NCBI GenBank assembly: GCA_905480085.1
Contig: CAJQPD010000170.1
Coordinates: forward strand, 1 to 12,724
Direction of reading: 5' to 3'
Length of the DNA stretch: 12,724 nt
From: an uncultured Acidimicrobiia bacterium
GTDB taxonomy: Bacteria; Actinomycetota; Acidimicrobiia; Spongiisociales; JAENVV01
This document shows positions 1 through 7,497 of this stretch, in pieces. The position numbers and the translations under genes are program-made. The notes under the pieces are model-generated. The model was not told where the DNA came from. It searched no databases and worked only from the letters and a program-made list of their open reading frames with translations. The stretch's first letter is position 1; every line of letters begins with the position of its first letter.

Positions 1-1044
1 GGCCGTGTCCAGCACGATGCCGACAATGCACTCGTCAGAATCGAAACCGACACTGGCCTGGTGGGATGGGGAGAAGCGGCCTCTGCGCCACTACTAACCG
101 GCGACACCGGTGCCCGGATTGCTGCTTCGATTGCCTATCTGGCCGACCTTGTCATCGGGCAAGATCCGCAGTCGGTGTCGGCAATCCATACCCGGATCTC
201 AGGTGCCTTGGCCAACAATCAGAGCGCAGTGTGCGCCATCGATATGGCTGTCTACGACATCGCAGGCAAACATCTTGGTGTGCCAGCCTTTCAATTGATC
301 GGAGGGCGGGCCCGAGACATACTTCCTGCCTCGCTCGGCGTCAACGCCGACCCGGCCGATGCCGAGAAAGCCGGCGAGTGGCGCCAACGCGGGGTCCAGG
401 CATTCAAAGCGAAAGTGTCGGTGGCTGAACCTGCCTTTGAACAAGCTGCCCTGCGAGAGATTCGGGCGGCGATTGGTCCGGGGGTCCCGTTCGCCATCGA
501 TGCCAACGGGGCCTGGACGCCAGCCGAGGCGTTGCGGTTCCTTGAAGCAGTTGCTGACGTCGACCTGGAATTTTGTGAGCAGCCGATTGCCCCGGGGAGT
601 TTGAGCCGGTTGAGGTCGGTCGCCGAACGCAGTCCGGTACCGATCTACACCGACGAGTCCTTCAATGAGCCCGCCGACCTGATCGCCCACGCTGAGGTAG
701 GCGTGGCCGGCGTGAGCATGAAGACCATCAAGATGGGCGGGATCACGGGATTCATGTCGGCGGCCTATCTAGCTCGATTGCTGAGATTGGGTGTGAACGT
801 GGCCGGCAAGTCGGCCACGTCGAGCATCGGAGGGTCGGCCATGCTTCACATCGGCACCGCGTTGCCTGAGATGAGCGGGGGGATCGGACTGAGTAATCAC
901 AAACTGGTCGACGATCTGGTCTTCAACCCGGTCGGGTTGGCGAACGGGGAATTGCGGGTTCCCGAGGGTGCCGGCCTGGGGGTCGAGGTCAATGAGGCCG
1001 TGGTGAAGCGGTATGTTAAGTGGAGCGAGCAGGTCTCAGCGTGA
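1..1044 (+). CDS. Mandelate racemase/muconate lactonizing enzyme family protein (enolase superfamily), 5' end missing
   Basis: The reading frame is open from base 1 to the TGA at 1042-1044, so 347 residues of the C-terminal part are visible and about 20 N-terminal residues probably lie outside. The fragment begins in the capping domain (VRIETDTGLVGWGEA) and continues into the TIM barrel. Seen: a KxK pair in FKAKVS (codons at 406 and 412), then the three expected metal ligands in IDANG (Asp at 499), FCEQP (Glu at 577) and TDES (Asp at 652), and a lysine motif MKTIKMGG (Lys at 721 and 730). Known for the family: the KxK lysine and the lysine of the sixth strand act as acid/base on opposite faces of a carboxylate-stabilised enolate, bound to Mg2+. 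This pattern is that of the MLE/dipeptide-epimerase subgroup rather than mandelate racemase proper. All catalytic residues appear intact. It is followed after 19 bases by an oxidoreductase gene. Substrate unknown; racemase, cycloisomerase or dehydratase are all possible. Confidence 0.9.
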   Translation, partial: GRVQHDADNALVRIETDTGLVGWGEAASAPLLTGDTGARIAASIAYLADLVIGQDPQSVSAIHTRISGALANNQSAVCAIDMAVYDIAGKHLGVPAFQLIGGRARDILPASLGVNADPADAEKAGEWRQRGVQAFKAKVSVAEPAFEQAALREIRAAIGPGVPFAIDANGAWTPAEALRFLEAVADVDLEFCEQPIAPGSLSRLRSVAERSPVPIYTDESFNEPADLIAHAEVGVAGVSMKTIKMGGITGFMSAAYLARLLRLGVNVAGKSATSSIGGSAMLHIGTALPEMSGGIGLSNHKLVDDLVFNPVGLANGELRVPEGAGLGVEVNEAVVKRYVKWSEQVSA

Positions 1045-1052
1045 CAGGGAAC

Positions 1053-1058
1053 GGGAGG
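1053..1058 (+). promoter_or_regulatory. Ribosome binding site of the Gfo/Idh/MocA gene
   Basis: GGGAGG lies 5 bases before the ATG at 1064. It decides this start over the longer in-frame option beginning at 1013, which would overlap the preceding gene. Confidence 0.75.
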
Positions 1059-1063
1059 GTTCA

Positions 1064-2149
1064 ATGACACGGAATAGACGGGATATCGGAATTGGTGTGG
1101 TCGGTACCGGAAAGATCGGACTCCAACGAGCCCGGCTGGCCGCTCAGCACCCCTCGGTTGACTTCCTGGCGGTGATGGATGCCGATCACGGCAGAGCCGT
1201 TGGCGTCGGCGAGGATCTTGATGCCGATCTGGTAGCGGAGACGGTCGAGGAGTTGGCTTTAGACGAGAGGGTTGACGCCATCGTCATCTCAACCTCAGAG
1301 CCCCATCACACCGGACCCGCTCTGGCAGCGATCGCTTCTGGGAAACCGGTACTCATCGAGAAGCCGCTCGCCTTGACACTTGAAGATGCCGACCAGATTG
1401 TTGCTGCGGCCGAAGCAGCCGATGTGGATGTTCGGGTCGGCTACTCGATGCGATATTTGCAGAAGTATTCGGTGGGTTGGGACAACGTTGCCTCCGGGAT
1501 GATCGGCGATGTGGTTGGTCTCACAGGTCGGGTTTACAGTTCCCGCGCCCAGGGTCTCGCCATTCTGAACCGTTCGGCCGACGCCACCCCGGTCGTCGAC
1601 ATCGCCACCTATCTGGTCGACGTGGCGTGCTGGTATCTCGCCCCACAGGTACCGGTCGAAGTAGTGGCCCGCGGCCACGGCACCGTCTTTCGGGAACACG
1701 GATTTGATGTCGATGACGTGGCCTGGGCGATGATCCGTTTCAGCAACGGAACAGTGGTCGATATCGGGGTCTGTTATATGTTGCCGATGGGGTTTCCAAC
1801 GACCGGACAGAGTATTCGTTTCGAGGTCTTCGGCACCGAAGGGGCCCTGCTCATTGATGACGACCACCGCGATCAGATGTTGTTTTCAGAACGCGGCTAC
1901 CGAAACTCGTATGCAACGAACCAGGAGCTCAACTTCGCGTTCCTCGGTAGTCGGACCACCGGCGAATGGGTCGGCGACACCATGTTCGGTCGATTGGCCA
2001 ATGAAACCAGGTCATGGATCGACTATCTGGCGAGCGGATCCGATTGTTATCTCACCACGGTTCAGGAGGCTCGCCGGGTGGTTGCCGTGACGTCGGCCAT
2101 CGAGCAGTCCCTGGCTACGGGCGAGTCCGTTCCGATCGATCAAGGCTGA
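1064..2149 (+). CDS. Gfo/Idh/MocA family NAD(P)-dependent oxidoreductase
   Basis: The product has 361 residues, normal for this family of sugar, inositol and sugar-acid dehydrogenases. The ATG at 1064 is preferred over an in-frame start at 1013, because GGGAGG (1053-1058) lies just upstream and 1013 is inside the preceding gene. Seen: an N-terminal Rossmann fold with GVVGTGKIG (residues 11-19), the family EKP motif at residues 99-101 (VLIEKP), then an alpha/beta C-terminal domain. The EKP lysine is the usual cofactor/substrate contact. Oddity: the usual DxxxH catalytic motif reads D179-I-A-T-Y183, so tyrosine replaces the expected histidine, although the following aspartate (D186) is kept. 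It lies between the enolase-superfamily gene and a PanE-like gene (5-base gap downstream), suggesting joint transcription. A paralogue starts at 12573. Family is certain; substrate and the direction of the reaction are not determinable. Confidence 0.93.
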   Translation: MTRNRRDIGIGVVGTGKIGLQRARLAAQHPSVDFLAVMDADHGRAVGVGEDLDADLVAETVEELALDERVDAIVISTSEPHHTGPALAAIASGKPVLIEKPLALTLEDADQIVAAAEAADVDVRVGYSMRYLQKYSVGWDNVASGMIGDVVGLTGRVYSSRAQGLAILNRSADATPVVDIATYLVDVACWYLAPQVPVEVVARGHGTVFREHGFDVDDVAWAMIRFSNGTVVDIGVCYMLPMGFPTTGQSIRFEVFGTEGALLIDDDHRDQMLFSERGYRNSYATNQELNFAFLGSRTTGEWVGDTMFGRLANETRSWIDYLASGSDCYLTTVQEARRVVAVTSAIEQSLATGESVPIDQG

Positions 2150-2154
2150 ACCGG

Positions 2155-3189
2155 ATGGCTTTCAGAAAGATTGTTGTCGTCGGAACCGGGGCGATCGGGT
2201 CGAGCGTTGCAGCCGACCTCACCGACGCGGGCCACGATGTAACCATCATTGACCAGTGGCCCGCGCATGTTGAGAAGATGCGGTCGGACGGCCTCCGTAT
2301 CAACATGCCAGACCTTGACCTGCATGTTTCTGTGAATGCCAATCACATCTGTGATCTGGCTTCCATCAAACCGATGTTTGATCTCGCGATCATTTGCGTG
2401 AAGTCGTACGACACCAAGTGGGCCGCGCAGTTGATTGAACCGTATCTTGCGAAGGACGGCGTACTGGTCGGCATCCAGAACTCGATGAATGATGATGCGC
2501 ATGCTGAGATTGTTGGTCGTGATCGGACAATCGGATGTGCCATCGAATTGTCGGGTGACATCTATGAACCAGGCATCGTGACCCGGAACACCTCTCGTTC
2601 GGGGACCTGGCTGACCGTTGGCGAACTCGACGGTTCCGTTACATCCCGGGTCGAGATGCTGGCTGACTTGTTATCAGCGGTTGCCAGAACCGAGGTGTCG
2701 ACGAACATCTACGGTTCGAAGTGGACCAAGCTGGTCGCCAACAGCATGGTCATGGGACCGTTTGGGTTGTTCGGGCTCCGCAACGCAGAAGCCGCGAGGC
2801 TGCCAGGTATGCGAGAGATATCTGTAAGTCTCGGAAAGGAGTCCGTGGCAGTTGGAAAAGCGCTCGGATACGAGCTGGAGCCGGTGTTTGGGCTGAGCGC
2901 CGAGGAGTTCAGCGGCGGAACCGACGAGGTACTCCTCAAGGCAATGGACACGTTGAATGCCCACGTGGGTGAGGACGCAGTAACCGCGGTTGTGCAAGAT
3001 CAGCGCAAAGGTCGGCGGAGCGAGTATGAGTTCATCACGGGTCTCATAGTCAAGAAGGGTGCCGAGGTTGGCGTCCGTACTCCCGTCAATGCATCCGTCT
3101 TCGAAATCTATGGCCAGATTGACCGCAACCAGCTCGAGATGAGCCCTGACAATCTCGATCGGCTCAAGTTGTTGATGAGCGAAGATTGA
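2155..3189 (+). CDS. Ketopantoate reductase (PanE/ApbA)-like dehydrogenase
   Basis: The product has 344 residues, somewhat longer than classical 2-dehydropantoate 2-reductase (about 300). The ATG at 2155, 5 bases after the preceding stop, is chosen because the Rossmann strand KIVVVGTGAIG (residues 5-15) follows at once; the frame stays open upstream to 2014, but only as overlap with the preceding gene. No strong ribosome site is visible, consistent with translational coupling. Seen by comparison with my recollection of E. coli PanE: Asn109 in the IQNS motif (its N98), Lys192 in WTKLVAN (catalytic K176), Asn196 (N180), Asn210 (N194) and Glu290 in GRRSE (E256) are kept. Met200 replaces N184 and Ala278 replaces S244, both ketopantoate contacts. 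An extra stretch around residues 245-275 accounts for much of the added length. Inference: an NADPH-dependent reductase/dehydrogenase of the PanE fold acting on another 2-oxo or 2-hydroxy compound in the catabolic operon, rather than in pantothenate synthesis. Confidence 0.87.
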   Translation: MAFRKIVVVGTGAIGSSVAADLTDAGHDVTIIDQWPAHVEKMRSDGLRINMPDLDLHVSVNANHICDLASIKPMFDLAIICVKSYDTKWAAQLIEPYLAKDGVLVGIQNSMNDDAHAEIVGRDRTIGCAIELSGDIYEPGIVTRNTSRSGTWLTVGELDGSVTSRVEMLADLLSAVARTEVSTNIYGSKWTKLVANSMVMGPFGLFGLRNAEAARLPGMREISVSLGKESVAVGKALGYELEPVFGLSAEEFSGGTDEVLLKAMDTLNAHVGEDAVTAVVQDQRKGRRSEYEFITGLIVKKGAEVGVRTPVNASVFEIYGQIDRNQLEMSPDNLDRLKLLMSED

Positions 3190-3520
3190 TCCCTTCTGCT
3201 GACGCGAGATCGTGCCGCGTTCTTTTTCGGGGCGATGTCGGAGTCGGTGGGTGGCTTCGACAACCATTCCGATTTTCAGCCCCTCCGCGGCGATCATCGT
3301 ATATGATGCACGATATTCGGGTTTGGATAGTTACGTTCCCGAGTGCGTCGGCAAGCCGGAGGAGAGAACGGGTGACCATCGTTTCGCACGAAATAGCATC
3401 ATCCCCTGCTCTGGTTTACCGTCCGCGTACGTTCAAGAGCTGGCGGGCTAGTTTCGTCACGGGAGCAAGAAATACAGTCCGGCTGACCTGACGGACGCTC
3501 ATGAAAGGGAACTTAATCGA
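3190..3520 (+). promoter_or_regulatory. Gene-free leader upstream of the ABC importer
   Basis: This 331-base stretch holds no convincing gene: the two short open frames across it show no recognisable protein pattern or ribosome site. It most likely carries the promoter of the importer operon. Two small dyads are visible: ATCAT-N5-ATGAT at 3293-3307, overlapping a TATGAT (3302-3307) that resembles a -10 box, and TTTCG-CA-CGAAA at 3382-3393. No good -35 box sits at the right spacing from TATGAT, so the promoter position is tentative. An AAAGGGA (3504-3510) about 10 bases before the ATG at 3521 is the likely ribosome site. I see no clear terminator for the upstream operon. Confidence 0.45.
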
Positions 3521-4819
3521 ATGAAACATTCAAAGGCTTATTGGACAAGGATTGTTGCGTTGTTCGCAGTCTTGTCGATGGTGGTCGCCGCCTGCGGCGA
3601 TTCCTCGTCGGACACGACAGCAGCATCGGGAGGCGGTGGTGACGAGCAGATTGAACTCCTCGTTTGGGCATCGCGCGACTACTACCGCCCGCCCGACCTT
3701 TGGGCCGGTTTCATGGAAGACAACCCGAACATCAATGTGACTGTGCAGGTTGAGTCGAATGACGACATCCTCCAGCAGATGCAGCGGATGCAGGACGCCG
3801 GGCAGCGCCTACCAGACATCATTCAGGACGATACGTTCCTCATAGAGGCGTACCAGAACGCCGGCCTCTTGCTCGACCACACCGAGCAGAAGGACCGCTG
3901 GGAGTCAGAAGACCCCGACACGTACAACACCATCCTCCCCATCGCTTGGGAAGAAAACACCTTCGGCGGCGGTATCTGGGGTGTTTCGCTGACGGCTAAC
4001 TTCGATGTCATCTATTACAACCTATCCGCGTGCGAGGCGGCCTCGATCGACTGTGCAGGGATTACCAGCCTTGACCAGTTCCTCGACGCCATGCGGGCGG
4101 TCAAAGCCGCCGATCCGGACATTATCCCGTTGACGGTCCAGGCCAAGCCGGGTACGGGAATCACGACATTGAAGACACTCTTCAGTGCCGCTGGGGCACC
4201 GTTCGATGGTGCCGTTCCCGACTTGCAGTCCGAGGGCGGCCTGTACGTCCTCAACTGGTGGCTACAAGCCTCCGACGAGGGTCTGTTGCCGCCACAAGCC
4301 ATTTCCTGGGGTGAGGACGAGGCCCGAGGTGCGTTCGCCGGACAGCGTGCGGCGTTCATCCTTGACGGCTTCACCGTGGCAGGTGAGTTCAATGAGTTGG
4401 ACGGATTCAACCTCGAAACCGAGTGGAATGTCATTCCTTCTCCGACGCAGGGTTCCGGCAACCAGATCTCGAACGCCCGTACCTGGGCGATCACGTCTGA
4501 GACCCCGTATCCCTACGAAGCGATGTTGGCGATCCGCCACGTCGGTTCGGTGGAACAACTCGTAGCCGCTGCCGATAACGGTTCCGTGCCGATGCGTAAC
4601 AGTGAGGCTCTAGCCGATCCGCGGTTAGACACCATCTGGCCGTTCTTCAATGAGGGCCTTCGGGCTGCCTATTCGGGCAGCGACTCGGTGCCGGCCGGTC
4701 TCAACGGCGGCGAAGTTGAGCTTGTTCTTGAAGAGCTCTTCGGGGAGATTGTCGTTGGAACCGACAAGACAGCTCAGGAACTCGCAGACGAGTACCAGCT
4801 GAAGCTCGATGATCTGTAG
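3521..4819 (+). CDS. ABC transporter substrate-binding lipoprotein, CUT1 (carbohydrate) type
   Basis: The product has 432 residues, typical for family 1 extracellular solute-binding proteins. Seen: a lipoprotein signal peptide with a short positive start (MKHSK), a hydrophobic core and lipobox VAAC with Cys25 as the likely lipidated residue, then a flexible Ser/Thr/Gly linker (about residues 26-42). The mature domain starts with IELLVWASRD, the usual first strand of this fold, and contains aromatic-rich stretches such as WGEDEARGAFAGQRAAF that are typical of sugar binders. It would be anchored on the outer face of the membrane and deliver ligand to the two permeases downstream. The gene stands first in the transporter operon, followed by a large stem-loop before the permeases. 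The ligand could be a sugar, sugar acid, polyol or glycoside; the sequence does not say which. The class call is firm. Confidence 0.93.
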   Translation: MKHSKAYWTRIVALFAVLSMVVAACGDSSSDTTAASGGGGDEQIELLVWASRDYYRPPDLWAGFMEDNPNINVTVQVESNDDILQQMQRMQDAGQRLPDIIQDDTFLIEAYQNAGLLLDHTEQKDRWESEDPDTYNTILPIAWEENTFGGGIWGVSLTANFDVIYYNLSACEAASIDCAGITSLDQFLDAMRAVKAADPDIIPLTVQAKPGTGITTLKTLFSAAGAPFDGAVPDLQSEGGLYVLNWWLQASDEGLLPPQAISWGEDEARGAFAGQRAAFILDGFTVAGEFNELDGFNLETEWNVIPSPTQGSGNQISNARTWAITSETPYPYEAMLAIRHVGSVEQLVAAADNGSVPMRNSEALADPRLDTIWPFFNEGLRAAYSGSDSVPAGLNGGEVELVLEELFGEIVVGTDKTAQELADEYQLKLDDL

Positions 4820-4840
4820 GAAAGCCGAGGAATAATCAAG

Positions 4841-4889
4841 AACCCGTGCACGCTGCATTTCGCCATGGCGGATCTAGCGTGCACGGGTT
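4841..4889. repeat. Long nested inverted repeat between binding-protein and permease genes
   Basis: Two perfect 14-base arms, AACCCGTGCACGCT (4841-4854) and AGCGTGCACGGGTT (4876-4889), enclose a 21-base loop that itself contains the perfect palindrome CGCCATGGCG (4861-4870). In RNA this gives a stable long hairpin with a small inner one. There is no run of T after the right arm, so it is not a standard intrinsic terminator. Its position after the binding-protein gene and before the permeases fits a known arrangement in which such structures protect the upstream mRNA or reduce read-through, so that the binding protein is made in excess. Start codon and ribosome site of the permease lie outside it. 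It could also be a member of a genomic repeat family. Confidence 0.8.
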
Positions 4890-4942
4890 AGTGCTTCGCC
4901 TGGCAGGGGCGTTCGCACCGGTAGCGATCTAGGACGGGTTGC

Positions 4943-5884
4943 ATGACCGTTACACAGGAACAGACAACGGGTCCGGAGACGCCGCCCAACAAGCCAGCAC
5001 TCTCGGGCGCCCAGATCGGCCAGAGCCGGGCGACGCCGTACCTGTTCTCCTTCCCTGCGATTTTCGTAGTGAGCGCCGTACTGGCATTTCCGGTCTTGTA
5101 TGGCATCTGGCAAAGCCTGTATCGGGCACCCGAACTCGGGTTGGATGAGGAATTTGTAGGCGGTCTCAACTACGTCGATATGTTCCGCGACCCAGATTTC
5201 TGGAGTTCTCTCTACCGCACTGGCATCTTCGTAACTGGTTGCTTGGTCGTTGGGACCAGCCTTGGACTGTTGTTCGCGTTTGCCCTTTACCGATCCATGG
5301 GACGGCTGCGATGGATGCGGGCCGCCACTCTCGCCCCCTATCTCATCTCAAATGTCGCGGCTGCGGTGATGTTTCGTTTGCTGTTCAACTCCGAACTCGG
5401 CTTGATCAATACGACGCTGGATTTCTTCGGCTTCGACGGACCATCGTGGTTGTCTTCGACGACCTGGGCAATGGCAGTGGTGATCTTCACCCAAGTGTGG
5501 ACGGACATCCCGTTGACGATCCTGCTCCTCCTTGGTGGTCTCATGACCATCGACCAGAGTTATCTCGATGCGGCGCTCGTCGACGGTGCCTCTGCCTGGC
5601 AGCGGGCCCGCTACCTGACCATTCCTCTACTGGCCCCCCAACTTGTCATCAGTACTGTCTGGCTTAGCTACTCCACCCTCACCGGCCTCGGCGTGGTGCT
5701 CGCCCTGACCGGCGGCGGCCCGACCGGCTCGACTACGACGATGGCCATGGAGATGTACAACGTTGCCTTCCGCGCCCTCAGGTTCAACCAGGCCCTGGCG
5801 CTGGCGACTTTCATCTTGATCCTTAACGCAGTACTTACCCTTGCCTATGTGAGAGTTGCCCGCAAGTACGAGATTGAGCTCTGA
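4943..5884 (+). CDS. ABC transporter permease, CUT1 MalF/UgpA-like
   Basis: The product has 313 residues. ATG 4943 follows an AGGA at 4931-4934. Seen: a polar N-terminal tail (about 30 residues), then hydrophobic segments near residues 33-56, 93-115, 126-148, 174-199, 235-255 and 283-303, i.e. six membrane spans. The cytoplasmic EAA loop that docks the ATPase is at about residues 208-232 (LDAALVDGASAWQ), with Asp instead of the usual first Glu and the key Gly at 215. The gene is the first of two permease subunits forming the channel of a carbohydrate-type importer; the second starts within its stop codon (one-base overlap, TGATG at 5882-5886), implying tight translational coupling. It is separated from the binding-protein gene by 123 bases containing the stem-loop. 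Substrate not inferable beyond the CUT1 class. Confidence 0.93.
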   Translation: MTVTQEQTTGPETPPNKPALSGAQIGQSRATPYLFSFPAIFVVSAVLAFPVLYGIWQSLYRAPELGLDEEFVGGLNYVDMFRDPDFWSSLYRTGIFVTGCLVVGTSLGLLFAFALYRSMGRLRWMRAATLAPYLISNVAAAVMFRLLFNSELGLINTTLDFFGFDGPSWLSSTTWAMAVVIFTQVWTDIPLTILLLLGGLMTIDQSYLDAALVDGASAWQRARYLTIPLLAPQLVISTVWLSYSTLTGLGVVLALTGGGPTGSTTTMAMEMYNVAFRALRFNQALALATFILILNAVLTLAYVRVARKYEIEL

Positions 5885-6780
5885 TGACCACCGAACTGAT
5901 CGATGCTGCGAAAACCGAGGGGGTCCGCCACACCGCCGGCCAAAGTCGTTCGCCAATGGCAAAGTTGGGTAAACGTCTACTGACCGCTCTCCCGCTGATC
6001 TTGTTGGGAATCTGGACGTTCGTGCCTTTTATCGTGGCTATTTCGGTTTCGTTCAAGAGCAAGATCGAGACGTTCGCCAACCTCGGGTTGCGTCCGCAAG
6101 ACCCGTCGATAGCGGCGTATCAGGAGGTCTTAACCGATCCCAACTTCCTTTCGGCGTTCGCCAATAGTGCCATTGTCGGGGCGGGAGTCGCCGTGCTCAC
6201 GGTCATCATCGGACTCCCCGCCGCTTATGCTTTCGCCCGTTTCAAGTTCCGCGGGCGTCACCTGTTGCTGTTATTCACCTTGTTGCCGCGGCTTGTTCCA
6301 AGCATCGGAATCCTGGTTCCGATCTATCGTTTGGCGGTCGCCACGAACATGCTTGACAGGCGGATTTCGTTGATCTTTGTCTATGCCGGGACACTGGTTC
6401 CGCTGGCGGTTTGGCTTATGGTCGGGTTTTTCCAGCAGATTCCCCGCGAAATCGAAGAGGCCGCCGATGTCGATGGGGCCAATCTGTGGGCCCGCCTGCG
6501 ATACATCGTCATGCCGCTTGCCGCCCCGGCGCTGATCACTATCGCCGTGCTGGCGTTTCGCGAAGCGTGGAACGAGTTCACGTTGGTCCTCGTACTCACC
6601 ACAACTCCGGCGACCCGGACTCTCCCATTCGCCCTATTCAAGATGGGACAAAGCGAGGGCATCTCGAACTTCCCGGCCGAGGCGGCGTTCGCAGTCCTCA
6701 CCGTGCTTCCCTTCATCCTGGTGTACACCCGGATCGAGCGGTACGTCGTCGCCGGGCTCACGTCCGGATCAGGAAAGTGA
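5884..6780 (+). CDS. ABC transporter permease, CUT1 MalG/UgpE-like
   Basis: The product has 298 residues, starting at the ATG that shares one base with the stop of the preceding permease gene. Seen: six hydrophobic segments (about residues 33-57, 93-118, 126-150, 160-182, 215-240 and 268-291) and a canonical EAA loop, EEAADVDGANLW, with Gly198 as the conserved glycine, followed by the usual Pro-containing end. This subunit pairs with the upstream permease to form the translocation pore. No ATP-binding subunit follows: the next gene is on the opposite strand. The importer must therefore use an ATPase encoded elsewhere, as many CUT1 systems do with a shared MsmK/UgpC-type protein. The 85 bases between this stop and the end of the convergent stress-protein gene show no convincing terminator. 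Confidence 0.93.
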   Translation: MTTELIDAAKTEGVRHTAGQSRSPMAKLGKRLLTALPLILLGIWTFVPFIVAISVSFKSKIETFANLGLRPQDPSIAAYQEVLTDPNFLSAFANSAIVGAGVAVLTVIIGLPAAYAFARFKFRGRHLLLLFTLLPRLVPSIGILVPIYRLAVATNMLDRRISLIFVYAGTLVPLAVWLMVGFFQQIPREIEEAADVDGANLWARLRYIVMPLAAPALITIAVLAFREAWNEFTLVLVLTTTPATRTLPFALFKMGQSEGISNFPAEAAFAVLTVLPFILVYTRIERYVVAGLTSGSGK

Positions 6781-6865
6781 TCGGCTGATCGCTACCGCAT
6801 TGTCGCCTTTCGGTGTGGATATCCGCCGCTCGGCAAACTCCGTGGTCAAGCTCGGCTCTGTCCGG

Positions 6866-7363
6866 TCAGCGTTGCTCTGGTGGCAATATGAGCACCGGGC
6901 AATGACTGCGCTGAATACATTGATGAGCCACAGAGCCGAGAAGCATTCCACCAAAGCCGCCCCGACCTCGCGTACCGATCACGAGCATATCGGCCGTTCG
7001 CGATTGTTCGATGAGGGCCTCGGCCGGGTGGCCGGCAGTAATCGTCATCAAATGCGGCTCCCGGGCCGGCGTCTCTCCGAGGGCCTCGGCGACGAATTTT
7101 TCAAGCTGGGATTCGGCCAGGTCATGAGCCTCTTGTTCCCTGCTGGGTGGATGGTGGGCCGGGCCGTCGTCAGTAACGCTGCCGATGGCCGAAGCCGCCC
7201 CAACCGCCAACCCGATCAGGTCATCGGACCAGCTCCGCTGAGCTGGTGGGTAGACGTAGATGGCATCAACCGACCCACCTCGCAACTCGGCTTCTTCCAC
7301 TGCCCGGCGCAGCGCCCGTCGCGAGTTGGGCGAGCCGTCGACCCCGACCACTATTCGAGTCAT
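6866..7363 (-). CDS. Universal stress protein, UspA family (ATP-binding type)
   Basis: The product has 165 residues. Start ATG at 7363-7361 has a GGAG five bases upstream on the minus strand. Seen: the N-terminal strand RIVVGVDGS (residues 3-11) with the nucleotide-contacting Asp9, and near the C-terminus the full G-2x-G-9x-G-S/T nucleotide motif, Gly130, Gly133, Gly143-Ser144 (GTRGRGGFGGMLLGS), followed by CPVLILP. Known: this motif marks the MJ0577-like subgroup that binds ATP. It is cytosolic and generally serves in stress or energy-status adaptation; a direct catalytic role in the neighbouring pathway is not indicated. It is convergent with the permease operon and divergent from the amidohydrolase operon, so it looks like an independent unit inserted between two catabolic operons. 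The large plus-strand open frame across it is a codon-pattern shadow. Confidence 0.94.
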   Translation of the reverse strand: MTRIVVGVDGSPNSRRALRRAVEEAELRGGSVDAIYVYPPAQRSWSDDLIGLAVGAASAIGSVTDDGPAHHPPSREQEAHDLAESQLEKFVAEALGETPAREPHLMTITAGHPAEALIEQSRTADMLVIGTRGRGGFGGMLLGSVAHQCIQRSHCPVLILPPEQR

Positions 7364-7497
7364 TTCACTCCGTTGATTGACATACGTCTAAGTATGGACG
7401 ACGCAAACTCGACTTGCCGACCAGGACCAGGTCAATGTCGGAGAATTCGGAACCCCGGAGTTCATACCGGGCCGTGGCTAAAGGGAGGAAATCAAAG
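7364..7497. promoter_or_regulatory. Divergent promoter region between the stress-protein gene and the amidohydrolase operon
   Basis: These 134 bases must carry the start signals for both directions. Seen: an exact TTGACA at 7377-7382 on the plus strand, but no good -10 box at 16-18 bases after it; and a small dyad, CATAC-N6-GTATG at 7381-7396, overlapping it, which could be an operator. The plus-strand leader ends in a strong ribosome site, GGGAGGA (7483-7489), 8 bases before ATG 7498. The promoter assignment is tentative. Confidence 0.4.
7483..7489 (+). promoter_or_regulatory. Strong ribosome binding site deciding the start of the first amidohydrolase gene
   Basis: GGGAGGA precedes ATG 7498 at ideal distance, and the HxH metal motif follows at residues 9-11. 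This rules out the longer in-frame start at 7414. Confidence 0.8.

Noticed and set aside
1013..1063. Upstream extension of the Gfo/Idh/MocA gene
   Set aside because: It would overlap the preceding gene and add a charged, non-conserved stretch; GGGAGG supports ATG 1064.
2014..2154. Upstream extension of the PanE-like gene
   Set aside because: It overlaps the oxidoreductase gene by over 130 bases, and the Rossmann strand begins just after ATG 2155.
2674..3297. 207-codon open frame on the minus strand
   Set aside because: Antisense to the PanE-like gene, with no motif and no start signal.
4841..4889. Stem-loop as an intrinsic terminator
   Set aside because: No T-run follows the right arm, and the permease genes downstream have no other evident promoter.
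6775..6796. GATCGGCTGATC near the end of the permease operon as a terminator or operator
   Set aside because: Only four-base arms pair; too short to support a function.
7414..7497. Upstream extension of amidohydrolase copy A
   Set aside because: The strong ribosome site at 7483-7489 lies inside it and points to ATG 7498, which places HxH at the normal distance from the start.
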